Shown: positions 48,577-56,079 of the stretch, in pieces | Layout: the number at the start of each line of letters is the position of its first letter | Position numbering within the stretch: position 1 is the stretch's first letter | NCBI GenBank assembly: GCA_036268425.1 | Contig: DATAUE010000138.1 | Span: 62,001 to 126,000, forward strand | Origin: DATARH01 sp036268425 | GTDB taxonomy: Bacteria > Pseudomonadota > Alphaproteobacteria > ATCC43930 > CGMCC-115725 | DNA length: 64,000 nucleotides | Direction: 5' to 3' | The notes under the pieces: model-generated | The model's database searches: none | What the model was told of the DNA's origin: nothing | The model's input: only the letters and a program-made list of their open reading frames with translations | Position numbers and translations under genes: made by a program

Positions 48577-48933
48577 ATGGAAGAGCAGGATCGCCGCCGG
48601 CAGGCCATCGCCGCCCGTCTAAGAGAGGCCAGGCGCCTATCAGGTCTTAGCCAGGGCCAAGTTGCAAAGCTCATGGAGCTTCATCGGCCATCCATTACAG
48701 AGATCGAGGCCGGCAATCGAAGCGTTCGCGCAGAGGAGCTTGGCCGATTCGCAGAGATATATGACATCAGCATAAGCTACTTGACGGGCGAAACTCCGGA
48801 TACGTTGGCAATTGATGATCCGCGATTGCAGCTCGCCGCCCGCGAGTTGAAAAATCTTTCGCCAGAGTCGCTGGAGAAGCTCCTAAAGGCTCTCGCCGCG
48901 CTTCGTGCCGGCGATCCAGAAGCGTCCAAATAA
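48577..48933 (+). CDS. XRE-family helix-turn-helix regulator
   Basis: A 118-aa protein. The HTH spans about residues 12-66 (LREARRLSGLSQGQVAKLMELHRPSITEIEAGNRSVRAEELGRFAEIY). A short helical C-terminus rich in Leu, Glu and Lys (NLSPESLEKLLKALAAL) may dimerise. It is probably the repressor that binds the palindrome at 48241-48257. Its stop abuts the ATG of an ImmA/IrrE peptidase, the classical repressor/anti-repressor-protease pair of mobile elements. Confidence 0.92.
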   Translation: MEEQDRRRQAIAARLREARRLSGLSQGQVAKLMELHRPSITEIEAGNRSVRAEELGRFAEIYDISISYLTGETPDTLAIDDPRLQLAARELKNLSPESLEKLLKALAALRAGDPEASK

Positions 48934-49785
48934 ATGCCCGCGAGAAGGTTACTTCTGCAGCAAGCCATCCAAGCGGCGAGCGAACTGCGGGACGCGACTG
49001 GATTCGATCAGTTCGGCCCCGCTGATCCGTATGCGGCCGCCGAACGCCTAGGAGTGAAGGTCGTCTTTCTCGGCGCCAGCATGGAAGGGTTTTATTTTAA
49101 GGGCTCTCCAGCACGTATCCTTCTGTCGACCTTGCGCCCTGTCCCCAGACGCACTTTCACTTGCGCTCATGAACTTGGCCACCACTGGTTCGGTCACGGC
49201 TCTACCATCGATCAACTGCAAGAGGACGAACGTTTAGACAGTAACAAGCCCGATGAGATACTGGCGAACGGCCTCGCTGCTTTCTTCCTGATGCCCACCG
49301 TGGGATTACGAGGCGCCTTCGCGCGACGTGGTTGGAATATGGCCACAGCCAGTGCTCTGCAGTTGTTTATTGTTTCTTGTGAATTTGGCGTCGGATACCA
49401 AACGTTGCTGAATCACATCACCTATTCACTTCGCGAAATCAGCGCTAGCCGAAAAGAGGAGCTCGAGAAATGGACCCCTCAACGAATTCGGCGAAAGATA
49501 TTGAATGATGATTATGACTCTCTCATCATTGTTGATGCGCATTCGAAATCCCCTACCTTCGATGTAGAAAAAGGTGCGGCGGTTCTTCTCCCAATCAGCG
49601 ATGCAAGTGACAACAATACATTGAATCATGTTAAATCCCTACCTGATTACGAAGTTTATCATGCTGCTAAGCGCGGAATCGCCTCGATAAACGGTGCGGC
49701 TCGCACCTACGCCATACGAGTGATGCCAAAGCCCTACGAAGGAGCCGCAAAAAATCGCTTCTTGGAGGATCCTGATGAAAACTGA
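48934..49785 (+). CDS. ImmA/IrrE-family metallopeptidase
   Basis: A 283-aa protein. The zinc-peptidase motif HELGH is at residues 79-83 (FTCAHELGHHWFGH), and a downstream DEILANGLAAFFLMP supplies the third ligand Glu/Asn region. Family members such as ICEBs1 ImmA cleave their partner repressor on a stress signal. A C-terminal extension of about 100 residues beyond the peptidase core is of unknown role. Its start follows the regulator stop without a gap and its end overlaps the next gene by 11 bp. G+C is clearly lower than in the core genome. Confidence 0.92.
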   Translation: MPARRLLLQQAIQAASELRDATGFDQFGPADPYAAAERLGVKVVFLGASMEGFYFKGSPARILLSTLRPVPRRTFTCAHELGHHWFGHGSTIDQLQEDERLDSNKPDEILANGLAAFFLMPTVGLRGAFARRGWNMATASALQLFIVSCEFGVGYQTLLNHITYSLREISASRKEELEKWTPQRIRRKILNDDYDSLIIVDAHSKSPTFDVEKGAAVLLPISDASDNNTLNHVKSLPDYEVYHAAKRGIASINGAARTYAIRVMPKPYEGAAKNRFLEDPDEN

Positions 49786-50551
49786 TGGACGGCCACTAGC
49801 AGTAGCGAGCGACAATTTATCCCTTGGCTGGGCGAAGATACTCGATCATCTCGCCAAGCCTGGGGTAAGCCGCGTCACGCCACTCACACTGACGATTACC
49901 GGATTCGACGCAATGGGACTGCCGGAGGAAACGCCTGCGATACGGGAGGCTGTTGACGTATTTCTTGCCTCTCAAGGAAAGCGCGACACAGAAAACGTCG
50001 CATGGACAATTTTCCCGCAACGTTATCTCGAACTAGCTGGCAGTGACCGCGACGCCTTCTTCGAGCTCTTCATCGAAAGCTTCCAGCGTGTGCAAGAGTT
50101 CAATCCTCGAAATAATCGCCGGGGATCATATTTTCAACGTTTAGTAGACCTGAATGGAGGTGGGAAAGGCCCAAATCAGCTGAAGTGGATAATTGACGAA
50201 TATAACGATCATCCCAAAGCAAGACGCACCTCCAAATTTCAGGCAACTACCTTCGATCCCATACGGGATTATTCCTCAACTGGCCAGCTTGAATTTCCAT
50301 GCCTACAGCAAGTAAGTTTCACGTTTGATGATGGAAAGTTGGCGCTAAATGGTTTCTATGCTACCCAGCAAATCGCGCGAAAGGCGTATGGAAACTATCT
50401 TGGTTTATCGCGATTGGGTGCCTTTATGGCAGCGGAGATGAATCTACAGTTCGAACAGCTTAATGTGTTCGTAGGCTTGGCGAAAATGGATGTGCAAAAG
50501 ACGGATACCGCTCTGCAGACCCTGCTAACCTCCGTCAGAGAGTATCTGTGA
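49775..50551 (+). CDS. Divergent thymidylate-synthase-like protein
   Basis: A 258-aa protein. The C-terminal third reads like thymidylate synthase: FPCLQQVSFTFDDGKLALNG with a Pro-Cys pair (Cys176) where TS has its nucleophile, then FYATQQIARKAYGNYLGLSRL in place of the TS segment YQRSCDVFLGLPFN, and a following helix AFMAAEMNLQ. By eye the phosphate-binding Arg and the Asp of that TS segment are not conserved, so the substrate or reaction differs. TS-fold relatives include dCMP and dUMP hydroxymethylases of phages, which fits the next gene. The N-terminal 170 residues are less recognisable. It overlaps both neighbours (11 bp and 4 bp). Confidence 0.65.
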   Translation: MKTDGRPLAVASDNLSLGWAKILDHLAKPGVSRVTPLTLTITGFDAMGLPEETPAIREAVDVFLASQGKRDTENVAWTIFPQRYLELAGSDRDAFFELFIESFQRVQEFNPRNNRRGSYFQRLVDLNGGGKGPNQLKWIIDEYNDHPKARRTSKFQATTFDPIRDYSSTGQLEFPCLQQVSFTFDDGKLALNGFYATQQIARKAYGNYLGLSRLGAFMAAEMNLQFEQLNVFVGLAKMDVQKTDTALQTLLTSVREYL

Positions 50552-51603
50552 ATCGAACGAATCCCGACGTGTCGACGAGTGTACATCAAACACCCTGGCT
50601 TTTTTCACGGCTCGGCGTCACGCCAGTTTTTGACGTGTATTGGCAATTTGCAGTTAAGCGGCAAGACATCTTCTTCAACCGCCTGTCGGGAAACACACAA
50701 CCCTGGACTGACGACCTCATTCTGCAGAAATATAAATTCACCAACGCTTATCGTGCATCAGATCGAGTTAGCCAATTTTTGATACGCGATATTATCTATA
50801 ATCCCGCATACCCTACGGCCGCCAGTGAGGTTGTCTTCCGAATATTACTCTTCAAGTTGTTCAACAGGATCTCCACGTGGAGTCTGCTTGAAGAAGAGGC
50901 CGGCCCTTTGTATTGGCAAAACTTCGACTTCGATCGATACGACCGAACGTTGACGAAGGCAGCAGCGAGTGGCCGTCGAATTTATTCCGCAGCTTATATT
51001 ATGCCGCCCGTCTCTCTTACGGATACGCGTATTAAACATCATGGCCACCTTCGTCTACTTGAGCTGATCATGAAAGGCGACTTCGTCTCGAAAATTCTAC
51101 AAACCTCCAGTCTACAAGAAGTTTTTGAAACATTGAAATCGTATCCATCGCTTGGGGATTTTTTGGCATTCCAGCTAGCAATAGACTTGAACTATTCAGA
51201 CATAATTGATCATAATGAGAGCGAATTCGTCGTCGCGGGCCCCGGCGCACGCGATGGCCTCGCTAAGACATTCACAAGGGCGGGTGAATGGGAACCGATC
51301 GACTTAATTAAATTGATGATGAATCAGCAGGAAAGTGAGTTTGAAAGATTGGGTTTATCTTTTCCATCGCTATGGGGGAGGCGATTGCAGTTAGTCGACT
51401 GCCAAAATCTGTTTTGTGAGATCAGCAAATATGCGCGCATCTCACATCCAGAAATTAAAGGGTTGTTCGGCCGGACGCGCATTAAACAGCTGTTTAAGCC
51501 ACAACCGACGGTTGTCGTACCTTGGTATCCCCCAAAGTGGGGGCTCAATGGGAAAATCGACACATTCGAAACAACCGGTCCCCAAGGTGATCTATTTGGG
51601 TGA
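50548..51603 (+). CDS. DNA base hypermodification / 5-hmdU kinase helical-domain-like protein
   Basis: A 351-aa protein starting at a GTG that overlaps the previous stop (GTGA). Residues about 51-84 carry PWTDDLILQKYKFTNAYRAS followed by DRVSQFLIRDIIY. This matches my memory of the helical domain of 5-hydroxymethyl-dU DNA kinases and the alpha-glutamyl/putrescinyl-thymine pyrophosphorylase group, proteins of phage-type thymine hypermodification. No kinase P-loop is visible, so it resembles the stand-alone helical or pyrophosphorylase-type members. The C-terminus (TVVVPWYPPKWGLNGKI) is unassigned. The call is by motif memory and needs a profile search. It converges with acpS, 36 bp apart. Confidence 0.6.
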   Translation: MNRTNPDVSTSVHQTPWLFSRLGVTPVFDVYWQFAVKRQDIFFNRLSGNTQPWTDDLILQKYKFTNAYRASDRVSQFLIRDIIYNPAYPTAASEVVFRILLFKLFNRISTWSLLEEEAGPLYWQNFDFDRYDRTLTKAAASGRRIYSAAYIMPPVSLTDTRIKHHGHLRLLELIMKGDFVSKILQTSSLQEVFETLKSYPSLGDFLAFQLAIDLNYSDIIDHNESEFVVAGPGARDGLAKTFTRAGEWEPIDLIKLMMNQQESEFERLGLSFPSLWGRRLQLVDCQNLFCEISKYARISHPEIKGLFGRTRIKQLFKPQPTVVVPWYPPKWGLNGKIDTFETTGPQGDLFG

Positions 51604-51639
51604 TGTTGCAGATTGAGGATTTTAGCGATCCTACGGCAT

Positions 51640-52026
51640 TTATAAAGCGATAACAACAGCAGCGGCGCTCTTGCTAGAATGGGTCACGCTTAGGAGAAGA
51701 GTGCGAATTCCTTTGCGCGCTGCCATAGCCTTAGCCTCGCCCTCAAGAAGCAGATAAGGTGCGCCCGAACTGTTGTTCGCCACCACAATATCTGTCAGGG
51801 CAATGTCGACGCCACCGCCAAAAGCCTTATAAGCAGCCTCTTTGGCCGCGAATCGCGCTGCCAAACGCGCAAGACGGTCGGGACCGGAACCAACCGAGAG
51901 CAATTCGGCATCAGTAAAGCAGCGGCCCATCAGCTCTGGATCGTCACCACCGTACAGTCGGCTAAAATGGTCTATATCAATCAGGTCTAATCCAATACCG
52001 ACAATGGCAGTTGATTTTTTAAACAT
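51640..52026 (-). CDS. acpS: Holo-[acyl-carrier-protein] synthase family protein
   Basis: A 128-aa phosphopantetheinyl transferase of the AcpS type. The N-terminal motif IVGIGLDLIDIDHF has the metal-binding Asp14, and LARLAARFAAKEAAYKAFG has the catalytic Glu63. The C-terminal LLLSVTHSSKSAAAVVI is typical. It transfers 4'-phosphopantetheine from CoA to a carrier-protein serine. The housekeeping acpS of alphaproteobacteria normally sits with lepB/rnc, so this copy in a low-GC island is probably dedicated to the local carrier-like protein. It is the last gene of the leftward operon. Confidence 0.93.
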   Translation of the reverse strand: MFKKSTAIVGIGLDLIDIDHFSRLYGGDDPELMGRCFTDAELLSVGSGPDRLARLAARFAAKEAAYKAFGGGVDIALTDIVVANNSSGAPYLLLEGEAKAMAARKGIRTLLLSVTHSSKSAAAVVIAL

Positions 52027-52093
52027 CTGCGGTTAGGTAAATATAAGCCTAAATCAACGCCCAGGATGGATTCGCAGAACTTCTACAAATTCG

Positions 52094-52291
52094 TCACCGT
52101 GCAGCGCTTGTACGGAGAGTTTGATCCTTGATCTCTTCAAGAGTGCGACGCCTATCGTCCGCTAGGTTCTTCGCATCTGCAATCACTTTGTCCATGGCTT
52201 GCTTGTGGCGGCCCTCTAGGTCTTTTTTCCTCGTCTCGGTAGGCAGGTTTTTGCCGGAGCGGACGGTGAAAGTCGTGCTCTTAAATGCCAT
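52094..52291 (-). CDS. Small basic protein of unknown function
   Basis: A 65-aa, Lys/Arg/Asp-rich, probably helical protein (KDLEGRHKQAMDKVIADAKN, LADDRRRTLEEIKDQTL). Its ATG overlaps the stop of the patatin gene by one base (TGATG), which argues that it is real and made in step with it. Not recognised; it could be a regulator or partner of the phospholipase. Confidence 0.65.
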   Translation of the reverse strand: MAFKSTTFTVRSGKNLPTETRKKDLEGRHKQAMDKVIADAKNLADDRRRTLEEIKDQTLRTSAAR

Positions 52292-53880
52292 CAGGCGCCC
52301 TCCAGATCTTTCAACTCATGTAGTACCAGACTGAAGAAGTCTCTCACAGCCGCCTCGACATCATTCAAGGCGGTCGCCGTGCTGGCGTCCTGTGCCAAAG
52401 GCGAATTTCCGTCCAGATGCACCAGCAGCCGCGGAGTGCTGGCTTGATCATCTAAGATGGGAATGCACATGACCCAGACGAGCCCGCGCCAGCGGCTTTT
52501 CCGGCGGTAGCGGTTGGCGGGCCCTGGCAGGTCTCGTTCCGTATCTAACGGATAGAGTTCCAGGATGCTCTGCCTTTCCCTCCAGGCTGCGCCAGCGACC
52601 GAACCTTCTAACGGTACTAACATTGCCTCGTCAGTATCGTCCTCGAATCCGACGCTGTAAGAAAAACGCACGGAGCGAGAATAGCCACGCTCCAGCCGGC
52701 CAACCGCTACCCGCACTCGATGATCATCACCAGTGCTGCCGGGCGTTAGGCCAAGGCCGTCAATGGCAATGGCTTGCGCGACTTGGCATGCGTTGCGGTA
52801 TATCTCTGGGAGCCGGAATAGGCGCTTATCGAGACGTAGGCCCACAGCAGCTGCAACGTCACGAACCTCCTGTTTTGCCGCCGCTGTGGTGATATCGAAG
52901 TCCAGCAGGTCAAGTCTGGTTGGTAAGGCGAGTTGCTCCGCTGGCCCCGAGACCCGAACGTTCAATTCCGCAGATCCGGCAAGGGCGGTGCGGATCGCCG
53001 CAAGTAACCAACTATACCGCCCTGCCTTAAGCTGTCGAGGAGCTTCTATCTCAATCGCGATGGTTAGCGCCTCAGGATCGAGTTCGCGCTCCTCATCGAA
53101 AGACCACGCGGGCAGGTTGGAGACAATACCTCCATCGATGTGAGGTTCGTCATCGATAAACCACGGTGAAAAAATTACGGGCAAGCAGATTGATGCCGCG
53201 ACCGCATCCGCCGCCGCAACGGCAGGTGAACGTTCTGGTGAAAAAAGATGTAAACGATGTTTCGAGAGATTGGCACTAACGATTTTGAGAGATGGCCGTC
53301 CTTCAACGCCGAAGTCTCCCATGGTGACAACCCGCGCCGGCTCGTTGGGAAAAATCTTCTGTTGGAGAAGCCGATCCAGAGCGTTTCGAAATCGGCTAAC
53401 GTCCGCAAGTCCTCCCATAATCGAACGGTATATCCACCAAGAAACGATGCCCACGGAAACCCACACAATGAGAAACAACAAAGGAAACCATGGCAATGAC
53501 AAATATAAGAACATAAAGCCAAGCAGCGCTAGAAGACACCAACTGATCCCAAGCGCTGCCCCAAATGAAATCCGTTGCTTCAGCAATGCGCGAAACAATC
53601 TTATGCGCCACCAACCACCCGGTCCGAATAGGTCGGTCGCGCGGCGCAGCTTTGGGTCGAGCTCACTGAGAGCGCCAATTATAGTATAGCCTGATTCGGG
53701 ATTGATAATCTCGTCGGCTGTGAATCCTGCTGCTGCCAATGTCGCCACGATGGCACCGGCGCTTGTACCGGATAGCCCAACAAAAGTGACAGGACGCGCT
53801 TCGAGCGCCTTGAGAGCGCCCACATGCACAATGCCTTTGGCGCCACCTCCAGAAAAGGCCATGAATGCTCTGTACGTCAT
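52291..53880 (-). CDS. Patatin-like phospholipase with inserted membrane hairpin
   Basis: A 529-aa protein. The patatin core begins at once: FSGGGAKGIVHVGAL forms the oxyanion loop (residues 9-23), the nucleophile is Ser40 in GLSGTSAGAI, and the catalytic Asp is D249 in HIDGGIVSNLP. Between Ser and Asp lie two strongly hydrophobic helices (about 106-128 and 131-152), which would anchor the enzyme in the membrane. A C-terminal region of about 230 residues is unassigned. Patatins act as lipid-degrading effectors in several phage-defence systems (e.g. CapV of CBASS). It lies 40 bp after the MazG-like gene in the same operon. Confidence 0.88.
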   Translation of the reverse strand: MTYRAFMAFSGGGAKGIVHVGALKALEARPVTFVGLSGTSAGAIVATLAAAGFTADEIINPESGYTIIGALSELDPKLRRATDLFGPGGWWRIRLFRALLKQRISFGAALGISWCLLALLGFMFLYLSLPWFPLLFLIVWVSVGIVSWWIYRSIMGGLADVSRFRNALDRLLQQKIFPNEPARVVTMGDFGVEGRPSLKIVSANLSKHRLHLFSPERSPAVAAADAVAASICLPVIFSPWFIDDEPHIDGGIVSNLPAWSFDEERELDPEALTIAIEIEAPRQLKAGRYSWLLAAIRTALAGSAELNVRVSGPAEQLALPTRLDLLDFDITTAAAKQEVRDVAAAVGLRLDKRLFRLPEIYRNACQVAQAIAIDGLGLTPGSTGDDHRVRVAVGRLERGYSRSVRFSYSVGFEDDTDEAMLVPLEGSVAGAAWRERQSILELYPLDTERDLPGPANRYRRKSRWRGLVWVMCIPILDDQASTPRLLVHLDGNSPLAQDASTATALNDVEAAVRDFFSLVLHELKDLEGA

Positions 53881-53920
53881 TATTGACGATTATCATTGTC
53901 AATTGGCAGATGGAGCTCCC

Positions 53921-55138
53921 TTACCTATGGGTGAAAGTCAGCGTGCGCGCCATCAAATCGGCAGTCACCATGCCACGCCGATGCCTTTTAAGTTCTCGGA
54001 ACACTCGAAATCCATTGAGGATGGATTTTTCCCACTGCCACAATCCACAAACCTGAACTTCAAAGCCTTTCGTAAAATCTCGGATGGATTTCAGAAGACT
54101 ATAATCGACCTGATCCAATCCTTCATAGAGATTAAGCTGCTGGCCTCGCCCGAAAATGAAGGTCGACACCCCTTCCTCGATCAAGATGGCGCGAGCGCCA
54201 TCTTGATTTTCATCTAAATTCGCATCACTCTTTCTCTTAAGCCGAAACAATGCTCGAAGTACGGGAGACCACCCCAAAAACACTGCATAGGAAATATGAA
54301 AAACATCGTGAAACCGATAGTCGTCCTTCTCGGATTTATTATCTGTCAGACGATCCCCCACAATGATTCCGTTGCACTTCTGTATGACGTAAGTTTTTCC
54401 TGCTGCCTCGTGCTCCTCGAAGTACATAGAAAACTGCCTTGGGAGGCGTTCGATTTCGATCATCTCCGAGTCGACTAGCGGCGGATAACACTCCTGGGCG
54501 GGCCATCGACTGAACGTCTTCTCTAGATTTCTACGCGCGGCCTCATCGAGTGCCACATCCGCAGCCTCCGCGGCGGCGATGAGGGCACGAAATATCTCCA
54601 CAAGATGTGCAGACAAGGCATCGCGGTTTGCAGTTATCCGACCTGAACCGAAGTCATTCATCAGATCGCCTGCCCTGCCCGCCAAGGTGACGAGGCGGCG
54701 CTCATATTCAGCAGCAGCCTTCGCATCGTGCGCACTCTGAATGTCACCGAAGGTGCCATGGAAAGTCGCGTCAACTTCATCCCAGTCTCGGAGCTCGCGA
54801 AAACTTCTTTGTGCAAGTACCTGGAGGCTAAGATCAGCACGAGAAGCTAGTTGAGAAAGATACCAAAGAACATCCCCAAGCTCCTCAAGAACAGCATCAT
54901 CATATTTTATATAGGCACGCTGGTCGCGCTGCTTTTTCTTGAGTTCACTTAGAAGGCTTCCGATTTCGCCAAATAAGCCTAGAAGCGGCATATCCAGGTT
55001 ATTTACGGGCATTCGGTCAGTTAGACGACTTACCCGCTGGTATTCGTTCATCGAAAAATTTTCCAGGCTATCCAACTCGGCGGGCAGCCACCGTCGCGCC
55101 ACTTCACTATCGCGCACAGCCTCGACATTTGGCGCCAT
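53921..55138 (-). CDS. MazG-like pyrophosphohydrolase with conserved C-terminal domain
   Basis: A 405-aa protein. Residues about 50-100 show an all-alpha NTP-pyrophosphohydrolase pattern: LLGLFGEIGSLLSELKKK (Glu58, Glu65) and LEELGDVLWYLSQLASRAD (Glu86, Asp89). A C-terminal domain (about 260-400) contains RFHDVFHISYAVFLGWSPVL, RLKRKSD and GARAILIEEGVSTFIFG, which I take to be a second conserved module, possibly also hydrolase-like because of its HD and EE pairs. MazG enzymes cleave (d)NTPs to monophosphates. It is the first gene of the leftward operon, so it probably sets nucleotide pools for, or senses them in, this locus. Confidence 0.75.
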   Translation of the reverse strand: MAPNVEAVRDSEVARRWLPAELDSLENFSMNEYQRVSRLTDRMPVNNLDMPLLGLFGEIGSLLSELKKKQRDQRAYIKYDDAVLEELGDVLWYLSQLASRADLSLQVLAQRSFRELRDWDEVDATFHGTFGDIQSAHDAKAAAEYERRLVTLAGRAGDLMNDFGSGRITANRDALSAHLVEIFRALIAAAEAADVALDEAARRNLEKTFSRWPAQECYPPLVDSEMIEIERLPRQFSMYFEEHEAAGKTYVIQKCNGIIVGDRLTDNKSEKDDYRFHDVFHISYAVFLGWSPVLRALFRLKRKSDANLDENQDGARAILIEEGVSTFIFGRGQQLNLYEGLDQVDYSLLKSIRDFTKGFEVQVCGLWQWEKSILNGFRVFRELKRHRRGMVTADLMARTLTFTHR

Positions 55139-55426
55139 GGCTCACCAAAATTGATCCCTTTTCAGGCGGCGCTACGATGCTCCACTTTCTCCCGATTGAA
55201 AATGTCGTTTAGGAGCCCGTTGCACCTCCTGAGCGCCAATTGCCTTTGCACAGTGCTTTTGACAGCAGCCGCATCCGCCAAAAAGGACCGTGGGTTAGAG
55301 CACCAGCCGCATGAGATACTCAGAACTGCCCACCCCTGACCCCATAGATGTGTAAGTCAGAGAGCGTGTTCACACCCGGTGCCGCACTCTCGGCATGACG
55401 CAAATCACTCTCACCAATCAGCGCGG

Positions 55427-55495
55427 ATCACCCTGCAACAGATCCAGAAATACGAAGCGCGCGCCAAGCGCGTCAACGTTCCCGCCGCGCTAAAT
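55427..55495 (+). pseudogene. Fragment of an XRE helix-turn-helix gene
   Basis: The translation ITLQQIQKYEARAKRVNVPA matches the recognition-helix region of the intact regulator encoded at 63263-63676 (SFQQIQKYEGGANRVCAS). Nothing before or after it continues the family, so only about 23 codons survive. Confidence 0.65.
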
Positions 55496-55615
55496 AACCG
55501 CACACCGATTAAGGGGCGGAGTGGCCCTGGGGAACGTAGCCGCCGCTGTGGGGAACCCCACCACGGTATTCCGTGTTTAAGGTGCGCATCGCATATCTAG
55601 ATGTCGCGTGGAAAT

Positions 55616-55690
55616 ATGCGGGCGGCGGACGCCGCGCTCTACCGCGCCAAAAACGAAGGGCGGAGCCGCGTGGCATTTGACGAGGGGTGA
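55616..55690 (+). pseudogene. C-terminal scrap of a diguanylate cyclase
   Basis: The 24 codons before TGA read MRAADAALYRAKNEGRSRVA, the terminal helix of GGDEF domains (ADxALYRAKxxGRNRV). No GGDEF core precedes it. It is not a copy of the degenerate GGDEF protein at 32.7 kb, whose corresponding segment differs. Confidence 0.7.
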
Positions 55691-55981
55691 TGTTCGGCTG
55701 CCAATGAGATGCCGCCGCCCCACACGACAAGCGAAAAAGCTCGGTCCTGTCCGAAGGTCAAGCGGGGAGCGCGCCGACGTTGAGGCGGATCAGAGCGGCA
55801 AGGCAGTTATTCCGTCGCCGCGGGTACGTTGCTTCGTGCAGTTTTGGGGGACGTACTGGTATGTGGGACCGCATATCGCAGTTCGGTAATCCCCTCGCGG
55901 CAGGTCGTCGCCCACAGATCGCCCATAACCGGCTCCGGCCGAAAATCGGCCGAGGACTGTCGTCATCGCATTCGACTTCCA

Positions 55982-56065
55982 TGCGGAGATAAACCAACAT
56001 AATCTCCGCATATAATGCGGATTATAAGCTTTGCTTTTGCGGAGAATAGCTGGCATGATCTCCGC
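55982..56065 (+). promoter_or_regulatory. Promoter with two inverted-repeat operators before fic
   Basis: TGCGGAGAT (55982-55990) and ATCTCCGCA (56002-56010) form a perfect 9-bp inverted repeat. It is immediately followed by a consensus -10 TATAAT (56011-56016). A second pair, TGCGGAGA (56038-56045) and TCTCCGC (56059-56065), lies downstream. The four half-sites around the start region point to autoregulation by the winged-helix tail of the Fic protein. Confidence 0.7.
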
Positions 56066-56079
56066 GAGAGGTACGGAGA

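Larger units (their letters stand above)
55139..55981. other. Decayed intergenic stretch
   Basis: About 840 bp without an intact gene. It contains two identifiable remnants (an XRE fragment at 55427-55495 and a GGDEF tail at 55616-55690) and possibly other short coding-like pieces. It looks like the scar of earlier insertions or deletions between the nine-gene locus and the fic gene. Confidence 0.6.

Noticed and set aside
55151..55339. Short plus-strand frame after the MazG-like gene
   Set aside because: It has no ribosome-binding site and no recognisable features, and competing coding-like pieces lie on the other strand; treated as decayed sequence.
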